Shown here in pieces: positions 58,078-64,000 of a DNA stretch of 64,000 bases (position 1 is the stretch's first letter; each line of letters starts with the position of its first letter). This stretch comes from Paractinoplanes polyasparticus (GTDB lineage Bacteria > Actinomycetota > Actinomycetes > Mycobacteriales > Micromonosporaceae), in NCBI RefSeq assembly GCF_019710575.1, contig NZ_JAHWFK010000004.1, positions 62,001 to 126,000 of the forward strand, in the 5' to 3' direction. The notes beneath the pieces are model-generated. The model was given only the letters and a program-made list of their open reading frames with translations. It searched no databases and was not told the origin of the DNA. A program made the translations under genes and the position numbers.

Positions 58078-58098
58078 ATTGTATGTCAATCGTACAAT
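58078..58098. promoter_or_regulatory. GntR-type operator, site D
   Basis: ATTGTATGT-CAA-TCGTACAAT, an almost perfect palindrome (8 of 9 pairs) 38 bp before the SDR2 ATG. It matches sites B and C in half-site sequence and spacing. Confidence 0.75.
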
Positions 58099-58153
58099 GC
58101 TGTCACTCACCGAATTAACTTGCGGTTGATGAGCAGGAAATCTCGTCCGGACC

Positions 58154-58184
58154 TTGACATGTCGCGGGATGGATCACCTACATT
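58154..58184 (+). promoter_or_regulatory. sigma-70-like promoter of the iclR gene
   Basis: TTGACA (58154-58159) and TACATT (58179-58184), with 19 bp between (18 if CTACAT is used), about 60 bp ahead of the iclR ATG. One of the few clear housekeeping-type promoters in the window. Confidence 0.55.
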
Positions 58185-58243
58185 CCTCGGTACCGGATAT
58201 CTGGATGGCCGCCCCGCAATGCGGGACGGTAGGGGAGGGACGC

Positions 58244-59023
58244 ATGACCAGCACCTCTCGGGGCCCGCGGGCCGCGGCCGACGGACTGGAGATCGCCAGC
58301 GGCGACCTCCAGGTGGTCGCGCGGGTCGTCCAGTTGCTCCGGCTTCTCGCCGGCCACGACACCATCGACCTGGTGTCGGCGGCCGAGGAACTCGGCGTCG
58401 GCAAGTCCACCGCCCACCGCTACCTGGCCTCGATGGAGAACCATGGCCTCCTCCAGCGCCGGGACCGCAATCAGTACGAGTTCGGCGTCCTGCTGGCCGA
58501 GCTCGGCACCATGGCCCTGTCCCGGCTGGGGGTCCTCGACCTCGCCGGCCCGGTGATGGAGGACATCTGCGACCGGGTGCGCCTCACGATCGTGCTCAGC
58601 GTCTGGAACGGCACCGCCCCGGTGGTGGCCCAGGTGCGCGAGGACACCAGCCGTACGGCGCATGTCTCGATAGCGGTCGGCAGCCAGCTCGGCCCGGACG
58701 CGGCGCAGACGATGGTCTTCTGGGCCTTCCGCGACGAGTCCTACTACCGCTTCCGCGAGGGCGCCCCGCCGGTCAACGCCACCGAGGCGCAGCTCGACGA
58801 GGTCCGTCGCACCGGCGTCGCGTTCCGCGGCAGCCCGCAGAACGGCATCAGCGCCGTGGCGACCGCCGTACGCGACCAGAACGGCCAGGTCGTGGCGACC
58901 CTGGCCGCCGTCGACATCGCCCAGTTCGTACCCGAAGGAACCGACAGCGAGGTCGCACGGGCCCTGCTGTCGGGCGCCGAGACGATCAGCCGGCGGATGG
59001 TCAGTCCGCTCGACGCGGACTGA
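58244..59023 (+). CDS. IclR-family transcriptional regulator
   Basis: A 259-residue IclR protein. The N-terminal winged helix is VVARVVQLLRLLAGHDTIDLVSAAEELGVGKSTAHRYLASMENHGLLQRRDRNQYEFG; the effector domain runs from about 90 to 250 (LSVWNGTAPVVAQVREDTSRTAHVSIAVGSQLGPDAAQTMVFWAF; AVATAVRDQNGQVVATLAAV). The ATG at 58244 follows GGGGAGGGACG. IclR proteins control aromatic and organic-acid catabolism in response to pathway substrates. Its likely target is the ABC operon starting 75 bp downstream, whose leader has a fine inverted repeat. Confidence 0.92.
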   Translation: MTSTSRGPRAAADGLEIASGDLQVVARVVQLLRLLAGHDTIDLVSAAEELGVGKSTAHRYLASMENHGLLQRRDRNQYEFGVLLAELGTMALSRLGVLDLAGPVMEDICDRVRLTIVLSVWNGTAPVVAQVREDTSRTAHVSIAVGSQLGPDAAQTMVFWAFRDESYYRFREGAPPVNATEAQLDEVRRTGVAFRGSPQNGISAVATAVRDQNGQVVATLAAVDIAQFVPEGTDSEVARALLSGAETISRRMVSPLDAD

Positions 59024-59055
59024 CACCCGGTCGGCCCCTCCGATTTCACCGCGCG

Positions 59056-59077
59056 CGGGAACCGGCGATAGTTCCCG
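59056..59077 (+). promoter_or_regulatory. inverted repeat ahead of the ABC importer operon
   Basis: Perfect 7-bp arms CGGGAAC (59056-59062) and GTTCCCG (59071-59077) with 8 bp between, located 33 bp after the iclR stop and 22 bp before the binding-protein ATG. No T run follows. An IclR operator is the best reading; a terminator/attenuator is the alternative. Confidence 0.55.
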
Positions 59078-59098
59078 ATCCGAGAAGAGGCGATAAAT

Positions 59099-60154
59099 AT
59101 GCAAACATATAAATTTCTGACGACAATAGCCGCGACCGCCCTCCTGATCTCGGCCTGCGGGGTGGGCGGCGACTCCGGTGGCGGTGGCGCCGACGAGAAG
59201 GCGCTGGTCTGGGCCAGCACCGGCGGCCAGTTCCAGGAGGACGAGAAGAACGCCCTCCAGGTGCCGTTCACCACCAAGACCGGCACCAAGTTCACCAACA
59301 TCAGCCCGGCCGAGCAGGCCCAGATCCGCACGATGGTGGCGTCCGGCAAGACCATCTGGGACCTGGCCAACATGAGCTGGATCTACGCCGGCGCCTACTG
59401 CGGCGAGCTGTTCGAGAAGCTGGACAATCCGGCGCTCGACCGCAGCAAGTTCCCGCCGGGCACGACCGGCGACTGCTTCGTGCCGACCTACCGGTACGCG
59501 AACATCTTCAGCTACAACGCCGATCTCTACCCGAACGAGAAGCCGACGAAGATCGGCGACTTCTTCGACACCAAGAAGTTCCCGGGCAAGCGCGTCGTCT
59601 ACGACTACCCGAAGGCGGGCCTGTTCGAGGCCGCGCTCGTCGCCGACGGTGTGGCGCCGGACAAGGTCTACCCGCTCGACCTCGACCGGGCCTTCAAGAA
59701 GATCGACACGATCAAGGACTCGCTCGTCTTCGCACCCAGCTACGGCGCGATCCAGCAGATGATGGTCGACAAGCAGGCCAGCATGGTCCTCACGGTCACC
59801 GCGCGGACGATCGTCTCGGCCCAGAGCGGCGCCAACCTCGTACCGGTGTGGGACTTCAACACCACCGACATCGGCGCCCTGGTCATCCCGAAGGGCGCGC
59901 CCCACAAGGACCTCGCGCAGGAGATGCTGGCCTTCGTCACCGAGCCCGCGCAGTCCATCGCGTACGCGAAGCTGACCGGGACCGCTCCCTCGCGGCCCGA
60001 GATCGACCTCAACTCGGTCGGCTACACCGAGGAGCAGAAGAAGTACAACGCCTTCCTCCCCGACCGCGGCCGCACACTCGAGCAGGACAAGCAGTGGTGG
60101 ATCGAGAACACCGACGCTCTGGTCAAGCGCTGGACCAGCTGGAAGGTCGGTTGA
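59099..60154 (+). CDS. ABC importer substrate-binding lipoprotein (spermidine/putrescine type)
   Basis: A 351-residue lipoprotein with signal FLTTIAATALLISAC (lipobox ISAC) and a periplasmic-binding-protein fold of the PotD/iron-type cluster: ALVWASTGGQFQEDEKNALQVPFTTKTG, WDLANMSWIYAGAY, YRYANIFSYNADLYPNEKPTKIGDFFDTKKFPGKRVVYDYP, GALVIPKGAPHKDLAQEMLAFV. The ligand is probably a small charged organic molecule, not necessarily a polyamine. The first codons (CAAACATATAAATTT) are unusually AT-rich for this genome, probably for easy translation initiation. First gene of the operon with permease, ATPase, DUF6282 and MBL genes. Confidence 0.9.
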   Translation: MQTYKFLTTIAATALLISACGVGGDSGGGGADEKALVWASTGGQFQEDEKNALQVPFTTKTGTKFTNISPAEQAQIRTMVASGKTIWDLANMSWIYAGAYCGELFEKLDNPALDRSKFPPGTTGDCFVPTYRYANIFSYNADLYPNEKPTKIGDFFDTKKFPGKRVVYDYPKAGLFEAALVADGVAPDKVYPLDLDRAFKKIDTIKDSLVFAPSYGAIQQMMVDKQASMVLTVTARTIVSAQSGANLVPVWDFNTTDIGALVIPKGAPHKDLAQEMLAFVTEPAQSIAYAKLTGTAPSRPEIDLNSVGYTEEQKKYNAFLPDRGRTLEQDKQWWIENTDALVKRWTSWKVG

Positions 60155-60156
60155 TC

Positions 60157-61875
60157 ATGGCAGTCTCGACCGTCGCTCCGGAGGCGCCCCCGACCGGGCG
60201 TCCCGGGGCGGCCCCGGCGGGCCGGGTGCGGAGGTCCTCGGGGTGGCTCTCTCTGGCGCCGGCTCTGCTGGCTCTGGTGGTGCTGTTCGTGGTGCCGCTG
60301 GCGAGCCTGGTGGTGGACAGCTTCACCGAGCCGGAGACCGGGCTGGGCAACTACGCCTCGCTGTTCACCGACGGCTACACGGTCAAGGTGCTCGGGCGGA
60401 CGCTGCTGATCGCGCTGATCGTGTCGGTGGCCGGGGTGCTGATGGCCTATCCCTACGCGTACGCGATGACCCTGGTCGGCCCGACGATGCGCGCGGTGCT
60501 CGTCACCATCGTGCTCGTGCCGTTCTGGACGAGCATGCTGGCCCGCAACTTCGCCTGGCTCGTGCTGCTGCAGGACGGCGGCCTGGTCCAGAAGATCCTC
60601 ACCCCGTTCGGGCTGGGCGACGTCCGCCTGCTCGGCACTCCCCTGGCCGTCGGCATCTCGATGACCCAGGTGCTGCTGCCGTTCCTGGTGCTGCCGCTCT
60701 ACAGCTCGATGTCGCAGATCGACGGCCGGTTGGTCGCGGCCGGTCAGAGCCTGGGCGCACCGCGGGCACGGGCGTTCCGCCGCATCTATCTGCCCCTGTC
60801 GACGCCCGGCGTGGTGGCCGGCATGTCGCTGGTCTTCGTGCTGTCGCTGGGTTTCTACGTCACCCCGGCACTGCTCGGCTCGACCCGCAGCGCCATGATC
60901 GCCCAGGTCATCAACGTCCGGGCCAAGGAGCTGCTCGACTTCGGCGGGGCCGGCGCGATGGGCATCTTCCTGCTTGTCGTCACCCTGCTCGTGCTCGGCC
61001 TGAGCCGGCGGCTGGCCGGGCAGAACGTGGCTGTGGCGGCGGCCGGCGGCCAGCCCACGCGCGCCGGCACGACCGGTGGGCAGGGTTCCTCCGTACGCCC
61101 GTGGTTGCGCATCCACACGACGATCGTCGCGGTCATCCTCGTCGCGCCGACCCTGGTCATCTTCCCGATGAGCTTCTCGGCCGCCACCACCTTCCAGTTC
61201 CCGCCCGACGAGTGGTCGCTGCGCTGGTACGAGAACCTGTTCACCTCGCCCGAGTGGACCGCCGCGATCCTCAACACCGTCCAGGTCGGCATCTACGTCG
61301 CCGTCATCGCGACCGTGCTCGGCACGATGGCCGCGTTCGGCCTGGCGCGGCTGCGCCCCCGCTGGCGCGGCGCGGTCAACGGGTTCCTGCTGTCCCCGAT
61401 GATCGTCCCGCACATCCTGGTCGCGCTGGTGGTGTTCTCCGCCTTCCTGCGGCTCGGGCTGAACGGCACGCTGATCGGCATCATCCTGGCCCACACCGCG
61501 ATGGCGTTGCCGTTCGTGGTGATCGCGGTGACCGCGCGGCTGCAGGGCATGGACGTCCGGCTGCCGGCCGTGGCGGCGAGCCTCGGCGCGAGCCCGGTCT
61601 CGGCGTTCCGGCGCGTGACGTTGCCGCTCGTGCTGCCCGGCATCCTCTCCGGCGCTGTGCTGGCCTTCGTGTCGTCGCTCGACGAGGTCGTCATCGCCCT
61701 GTTCCTGCAGGCGCCGGGCGCGATCACGTTGCCCGTCCAGATGTTCAACAGCATCACCGTCCAGATCGACCCGACCATCTCGGCGGCCTCCAGCCTGATG
61801 GTCGTGCTGGTCAGTGTTCCGATCCTGCTGGCGCAGCTCGCCGGGGCTCGTCGCTCGAAGAAGGGGACCCGATGA
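60157..61875 (+). CDS. fused ABC importer permease (PotB-PotC in one chain)
   Basis: A 572-residue protein holding two complete permease units that are usually separate. Unit one (about 25-290) has its ATPase-contact EAA loop as VAAGQSLGAPRARAFRRIYLPLSTPG; unit two (about 310-570) as PAVAASLGASPVSAFRRVTLPLVLPG. Each unit has about six helices, giving 12 in total, joined by a short polar linker (GQPTRAGTTGGQGSS). It forms the pore for the binding protein's ligand. The ATG at 60157 lies two bases after the preceding stop; its stop overlaps the ATPase start (ATGA). Confidence 0.92.
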   Translation: MAVSTVAPEAPPTGRPGAAPAGRVRRSSGWLSLAPALLALVVLFVVPLASLVVDSFTEPETGLGNYASLFTDGYTVKVLGRTLLIALIVSVAGVLMAYPYAYAMTLVGPTMRAVLVTIVLVPFWTSMLARNFAWLVLLQDGGLVQKILTPFGLGDVRLLGTPLAVGISMTQVLLPFLVLPLYSSMSQIDGRLVAAGQSLGAPRARAFRRIYLPLSTPGVVAGMSLVFVLSLGFYVTPALLGSTRSAMIAQVINVRAKELLDFGGAGAMGIFLLVVTLLVLGLSRRLAGQNVAVAAAGGQPTRAGTTGGQGSSVRPWLRIHTTIVAVILVAPTLVIFPMSFSAATTFQFPPDEWSLRWYENLFTSPEWTAAILNTVQVGIYVAVIATVLGTMAAFGLARLRPRWRGAVNGFLLSPMIVPHILVALVVFSAFLRLGLNGTLIGIILAHTAMALPFVVIAVTARLQGMDVRLPAVAASLGASPVSAFRRVTLPLVLPGILSGAVLAFVSSLDEVVIALFLQAPGAITLPVQMFNSITVQIDPTISAASSLMVVLVSVPILLAQLAGARRSKKGTR

Positions 61876-62957
61876 GTATCCAGAACGCCGCCCGCGGGGC
61901 TCGGGTCCAGCTGGTCGACCTGAGCAAGCAGTACGGCTCGGGCCCGCCCGCCGTCGACCACATCGACCTCGACATCCAGCCCGGCGAGTTCCTCACGCTG
62001 CTGGGGCCGAGCGGCTCGGGCAAGACGACGACGCTCAACATGGTCGTGGGCTTCACCGAGCCGACATCGGGCCGCATCGAACTCAACGGCAAAGACATTT
62101 CCCGTACGCCGGCTCACAAGCGCAACTTCGGCATGGTGTTCCAGAACTACGCGCTCTTCCCGCATCTGACGGTGGCCCAGAACGTCGCCTTCCCGTTGCG
62201 CGAGCGCAAGGTGCCGGCGGCCGAGATGGCGAAGCTGGTCGGCGAGGCGCTCGAGCTGGTCGACCTGGGCGGCATGGGCGAGCGCCGCCCGCACGAGCTC
62301 TCCGGCGGCCAGCAGCAGCGGGTCGCGCTGGCCCGCGCGGTCGTCTTCTCGCCCAATCTGCTGCTGCTCGACGAGCCGCTGAGCGCGCTCGACCGCAAGC
62401 TGCGCCAGTCGTTGCAGCGTGAGATCAAGCGCCTGCACCAGGAATTGGGCCTGACGTTCGTCTTCGTCACGCACGACCAGGACGAGGCGATGACGCTGTC
62501 GGACCGGATCGCCATCTTCGACCAGGGCCGGATCGTCGCCGTCGGCACGCCGGGCGAGTTGTATCACCGTCCGACAACCCGGTTCGTGGCGCGGTTCCTG
62601 GGCGAGTCCAACGTCTTCGGCGGGCGTTACCGGTCGGCCGACGTGTACGAGTGGCACGACCGCAAATGGACGGTCCCCGAACCGGGCGACGGCAGCGAGC
62701 AGCAATCGCTGATCGTGCGGCCCGAGCGCATGCGGATCGCCTCCGACGAGACGTCGGTGCCCGCCGGGAGCAACGTCGCTCCGGCCGCGGTCACCGACGT
62801 CTCCTTCTACGGCACGTACTTCCGGATCGAGCTGGCCTTCGGTGACGACTCCGTCGGCTGCGCGGTGCTGCCCGTGGGCACACCGGCGTCGTTCGATCCC
62901 GGCACACGGGTGATCGCCCACTGGCGGCCCGAAGACCAGGTCCTGGTGAGCGAGTGA
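61872..62957 (+). CDS. ABC importer ATPase (PotA type)
   Basis: A 361-residue ATPase: Walker A LLGPSGSGKTTTLNMVVG, Q loop GMVFQNYALFPHLTVAQN, signature ELSGGQQQRVALARAVVFSP, Walker B LLLLDEPLSALD and H loop VFVTHDQDEAMTLSDRIAI. A C-terminal TOBE regulatory domain follows (RYRSADVYEWHDRKWTVPEP to VIAHWRPEDQVLV). The ATG at 61872 overlaps the permease stop. Together with the fused permease and the lipoprotein it forms a complete importer. Confidence 0.94.
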   Translation: MSIQNAARGARVQLVDLSKQYGSGPPAVDHIDLDIQPGEFLTLLGPSGSGKTTTLNMVVGFTEPTSGRIELNGKDISRTPAHKRNFGMVFQNYALFPHLTVAQNVAFPLRERKVPAAEMAKLVGEALELVDLGGMGERRPHELSGGQQQRVALARAVVFSPNLLLLDEPLSALDRKLRQSLQREIKRLHQELGLTFVFVTHDQDEAMTLSDRIAIFDQGRIVAVGTPGELYHRPTTRFVARFLGESNVFGGRYRSADVYEWHDRKWTVPEPGDGSEQQSLIVRPERMRIASDETSVPAGSNVAPAAVTDVSFYGTYFRIELAFGDDSVGCAVLPVGTPASFDPGTRVIAHWRPEDQVLVSE

Positions 62958-62965
62958 GGAACACT

Positions 62966-63898
62966 ATGAACGTCGACTACGGCTTCACCACCGAATCCGA
63001 CAACCGGCAGCCCGACGAGCAGGCCGACAGCCTCCTCGTCGGCGCGGTGGATCTGCACCAGCACCCCGGTCCCAGCCCCTTCCCCCGGCGGATGAGCATT
63101 CTGGACGCGGCCCGCGACGCCTCGGACGCGGGCTTCCGCGCCATCGTGGCCAAGTCGCACCACCACAGCATGGTCACCGACATCCTCGCGCTGCGCGCGG
63201 CCGGACTGGCCGAGCTGTCGACCCAGGTCTACGGCGGCGTCGCGCTCAACCGCACGGTGGGCGGCCTCAACCCGTACGCGGTCGAGCTCGCCCTGCGGAT
63301 GGGCGGCCGCATGGTGTGGTTCCCGACCCTCTCGTCCAACGCCCACGTGAGGCACCACGAGCACCACGACACCGGATTTCCGACGTCCGAGGTGGAGCTG
63401 CGGCCCAACGAGATCATCACGATCCTCGACGAGAAGGGCGCCGTGCTGCCCGAGGTGCGCGACATCCTGTCGGTCATCGCGGCCGAGGACGCCGTGCTCA
63501 CCTGCGGGCACCTCGGGGTATCCGAGTCGTCGGCGCTGATCGACGCCGCGCTCGAGGCCGGCATCAGCCGCATCGTGGTCAACCACCCCATCTTCGTGGT
63601 GGGCGCCTCGGTCGACCAGGCCGTGGCGTGGGCCCGCAAGGGCGTCACCATCGAGCACTGCGTGGTCATGTACTTCGGCCGCGAGGAACGCCGGCGTGAC
63701 CTCAACGAGCTGCTGACCTTCATCAAGGAGGTCGGCGTCGAGCGGACGGTGCTGTCGTCGGACTCGGGGCAGAAGAACAACCCGCTGCCGGTGACGCTGT
63801 TCCGCCGGGCCGTGCGCGGGCTGCTCGACGCGGGCGTCGGCGAGGACGACATCCGGCAGCTCGTCGGCACGAACGCCGGGCGACTGCTTCTGCCATGA
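62966..63898 (+). CDS. DUF6282 amidohydrolase-superfamily protein, copy 2
   Basis: A 310-residue paralogue of the protein at 47214 with the same ordered motifs: HxH in GAVDLHQHPGPSPFPRRMS, FRAIVAKSHHHSM, VLTCGHLGVSES, IVVNHPIF and TVLSSDSGQ. The cytosolic TIM-barrel hydrolase fold is likely; substrate unknown. I prefer the ATG at 62966, which follows TGAGGA at seven bases, over the GTG at 62954 that overlaps the ATPase stop. Its stop overlaps the ATG of the next MBL gene. Being in the importer operon, it probably acts early on the imported compound. Confidence 0.82.
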   Translation: MNVDYGFTTESDNRQPDEQADSLLVGAVDLHQHPGPSPFPRRMSILDAARDASDAGFRAIVAKSHHHSMVTDILALRAAGLAELSTQVYGGVALNRTVGGLNPYAVELALRMGGRMVWFPTLSSNAHVRHHEHHDTGFPTSEVELRPNEIITILDEKGAVLPEVRDILSVIAAEDAVLTCGHLGVSESSALIDAALEAGISRIVVNHPIFVVGASVDQAVAWARKGVTIEHCVVMYFGREERRRDLNELLTFIKEVGVERTVLSSDSGQKNNPLPVTLFRRAVRGLLDAGVGEDDIRQLVGTNAGRLLLP

Positions 63899-64000
63899 CC
63901 GCGCTGTATCAGGTGACCGTCGTCAAGTACGGCACCCGGGAGACCGTCCGCAGCGACGTCTACCTCAACTACCACCTGTACGGCGAGCCGGACGGCCCGA
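63895..64000 (+). CDS. MBL-fold hydrolase (lactonase-like), copy 2, N-terminal part only
   Basis: Cut by the right edge; about 35 residues are visible (MTALYQVTVVKYGTRETVRS, then VYLNYHLYGEPDGP). This beginning is typical of the MBL proteins annotated as N-acyl homoserine lactonase family (VTVVRYGTR, EVYLNYHxYGEPD). The ATG overlaps the DUF6282 stop (ATGA). It repeats the DUF6282-MBL pairing seen at 47214-49569. The zinc motif lies outside the window, so activity cannot be judged. Confidence 0.65.
   Translation, partial: MTALYQVTVVKYGTRETVRSDVYLNYHLYGEPDGP

Noticed and set aside
60243-61871. Long N-terminal extension in frame with the ABC ATPase
   Set aside because: This part is an out-of-frame reading of the fused permease gene; the ATPase begins at ATG 61872 with normal family sequence.

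Overview
The window is very GC-rich, densely packed DNA from a filamentous actinomycete. The best fit is an Actinoplanes-like member of the Micromonosporaceae. Supporting signs are the GC-biased third codon positions, frequent GTG/TTG starts, 4-bp ATGA/GTGA stop-start overlaps, a spore-photoproduct-lyase-like radical SAM protein, a PF04672-type SAM methyltransferase, a GPP34 protein, WXG100/EspC-like type VII secretion proteins and an IdeR/DmdR-type iron box. The genus is an inference; no rRNA or tRNA gene was seen.

Layout. 1-2.1 kb: signalling (partial GAF protein, PAS-GAF histidine kinase). 2.5-6.4 kb: a leftward type VII secretion substrate/accessory operon (membrane proteins, WXG-like protein, EspC-like protein, YbaB-like protein) next to a membrane-anchored surface protein. 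6.6-17.8 kb: AbfB-domain protein, SigB/F-type sigma factor, c-di-GMP phosphodiesterase, methyltransferase, L-2-hydroxyglutarate oxidase, hybrid histidine kinase, an iron-box-controlled siderophore acyltransferase/PPTase pair preceded by a possible 27-codon ORF, and an LD-carboxypeptidase. 17.8-20.8 kb: secreted FnIII/CBM2 protein followed by almost 1 kb of degenerate repeats. 20.8-44.8 kb: ordinary accessory genes: regulators, transporters, a diguanylate cyclase, aminoglycoside-kinase-like protein, SLATT/DUF4231 protein, DesK/DesR-like pair with a divergent ABC-2 exporter, DedA protein, voltage-gated cation channel and an RlpA-like protein.

44.9-64 kb is the most interesting part: a catabolic island. 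A GntR/FCD regulator at 53990 sits among four 21-bp operator-like sites (47187, 53901, 54695, 58078). These precede SDR dehydrogenases, a DUF6282 amidohydrolase-like protein, two carboxymuconolactone-decarboxylase-family proteins, an MBL-fold hydrolase, an HpcH/HpaI-type aldolase, a cupin, a Baeyer-Villiger-type monooxygenase and a ThDP-dependent lyase. Next to them an IclR regulator precedes a spermidine/putrescine-type ABC importer whose operon ends with a second DUF6282 protein and a second MBL-fold hydrolase. A plausible reading is import of a small polyfunctional substrate, redox and ring or ester chemistry, lactone hydrolysis, decarboxylation and aldol cleavage. The substrate cannot be named from sequence. 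At the left edge of the island a D-mannonate-dehydratase-like gene has a good operator, but the adjacent GntR gene is a frameshifted stub.

A second theme is short-unit tandem duplication. Degenerate 60-bp arrays grow out of the 3' ends of the CBM2 gene and of an amino acid permease gene. A 22-bp array crosses the stop codon of a hydrolase gene, a 42-bp array lies in frame in the ThDP enzyme, and a 24-bp array separates two convergent genes. The unit sequences are unrelated, which suggests a common process rather than a mobile element. No insertion sequence, phage, CRISPR array or replication origin was recognised.
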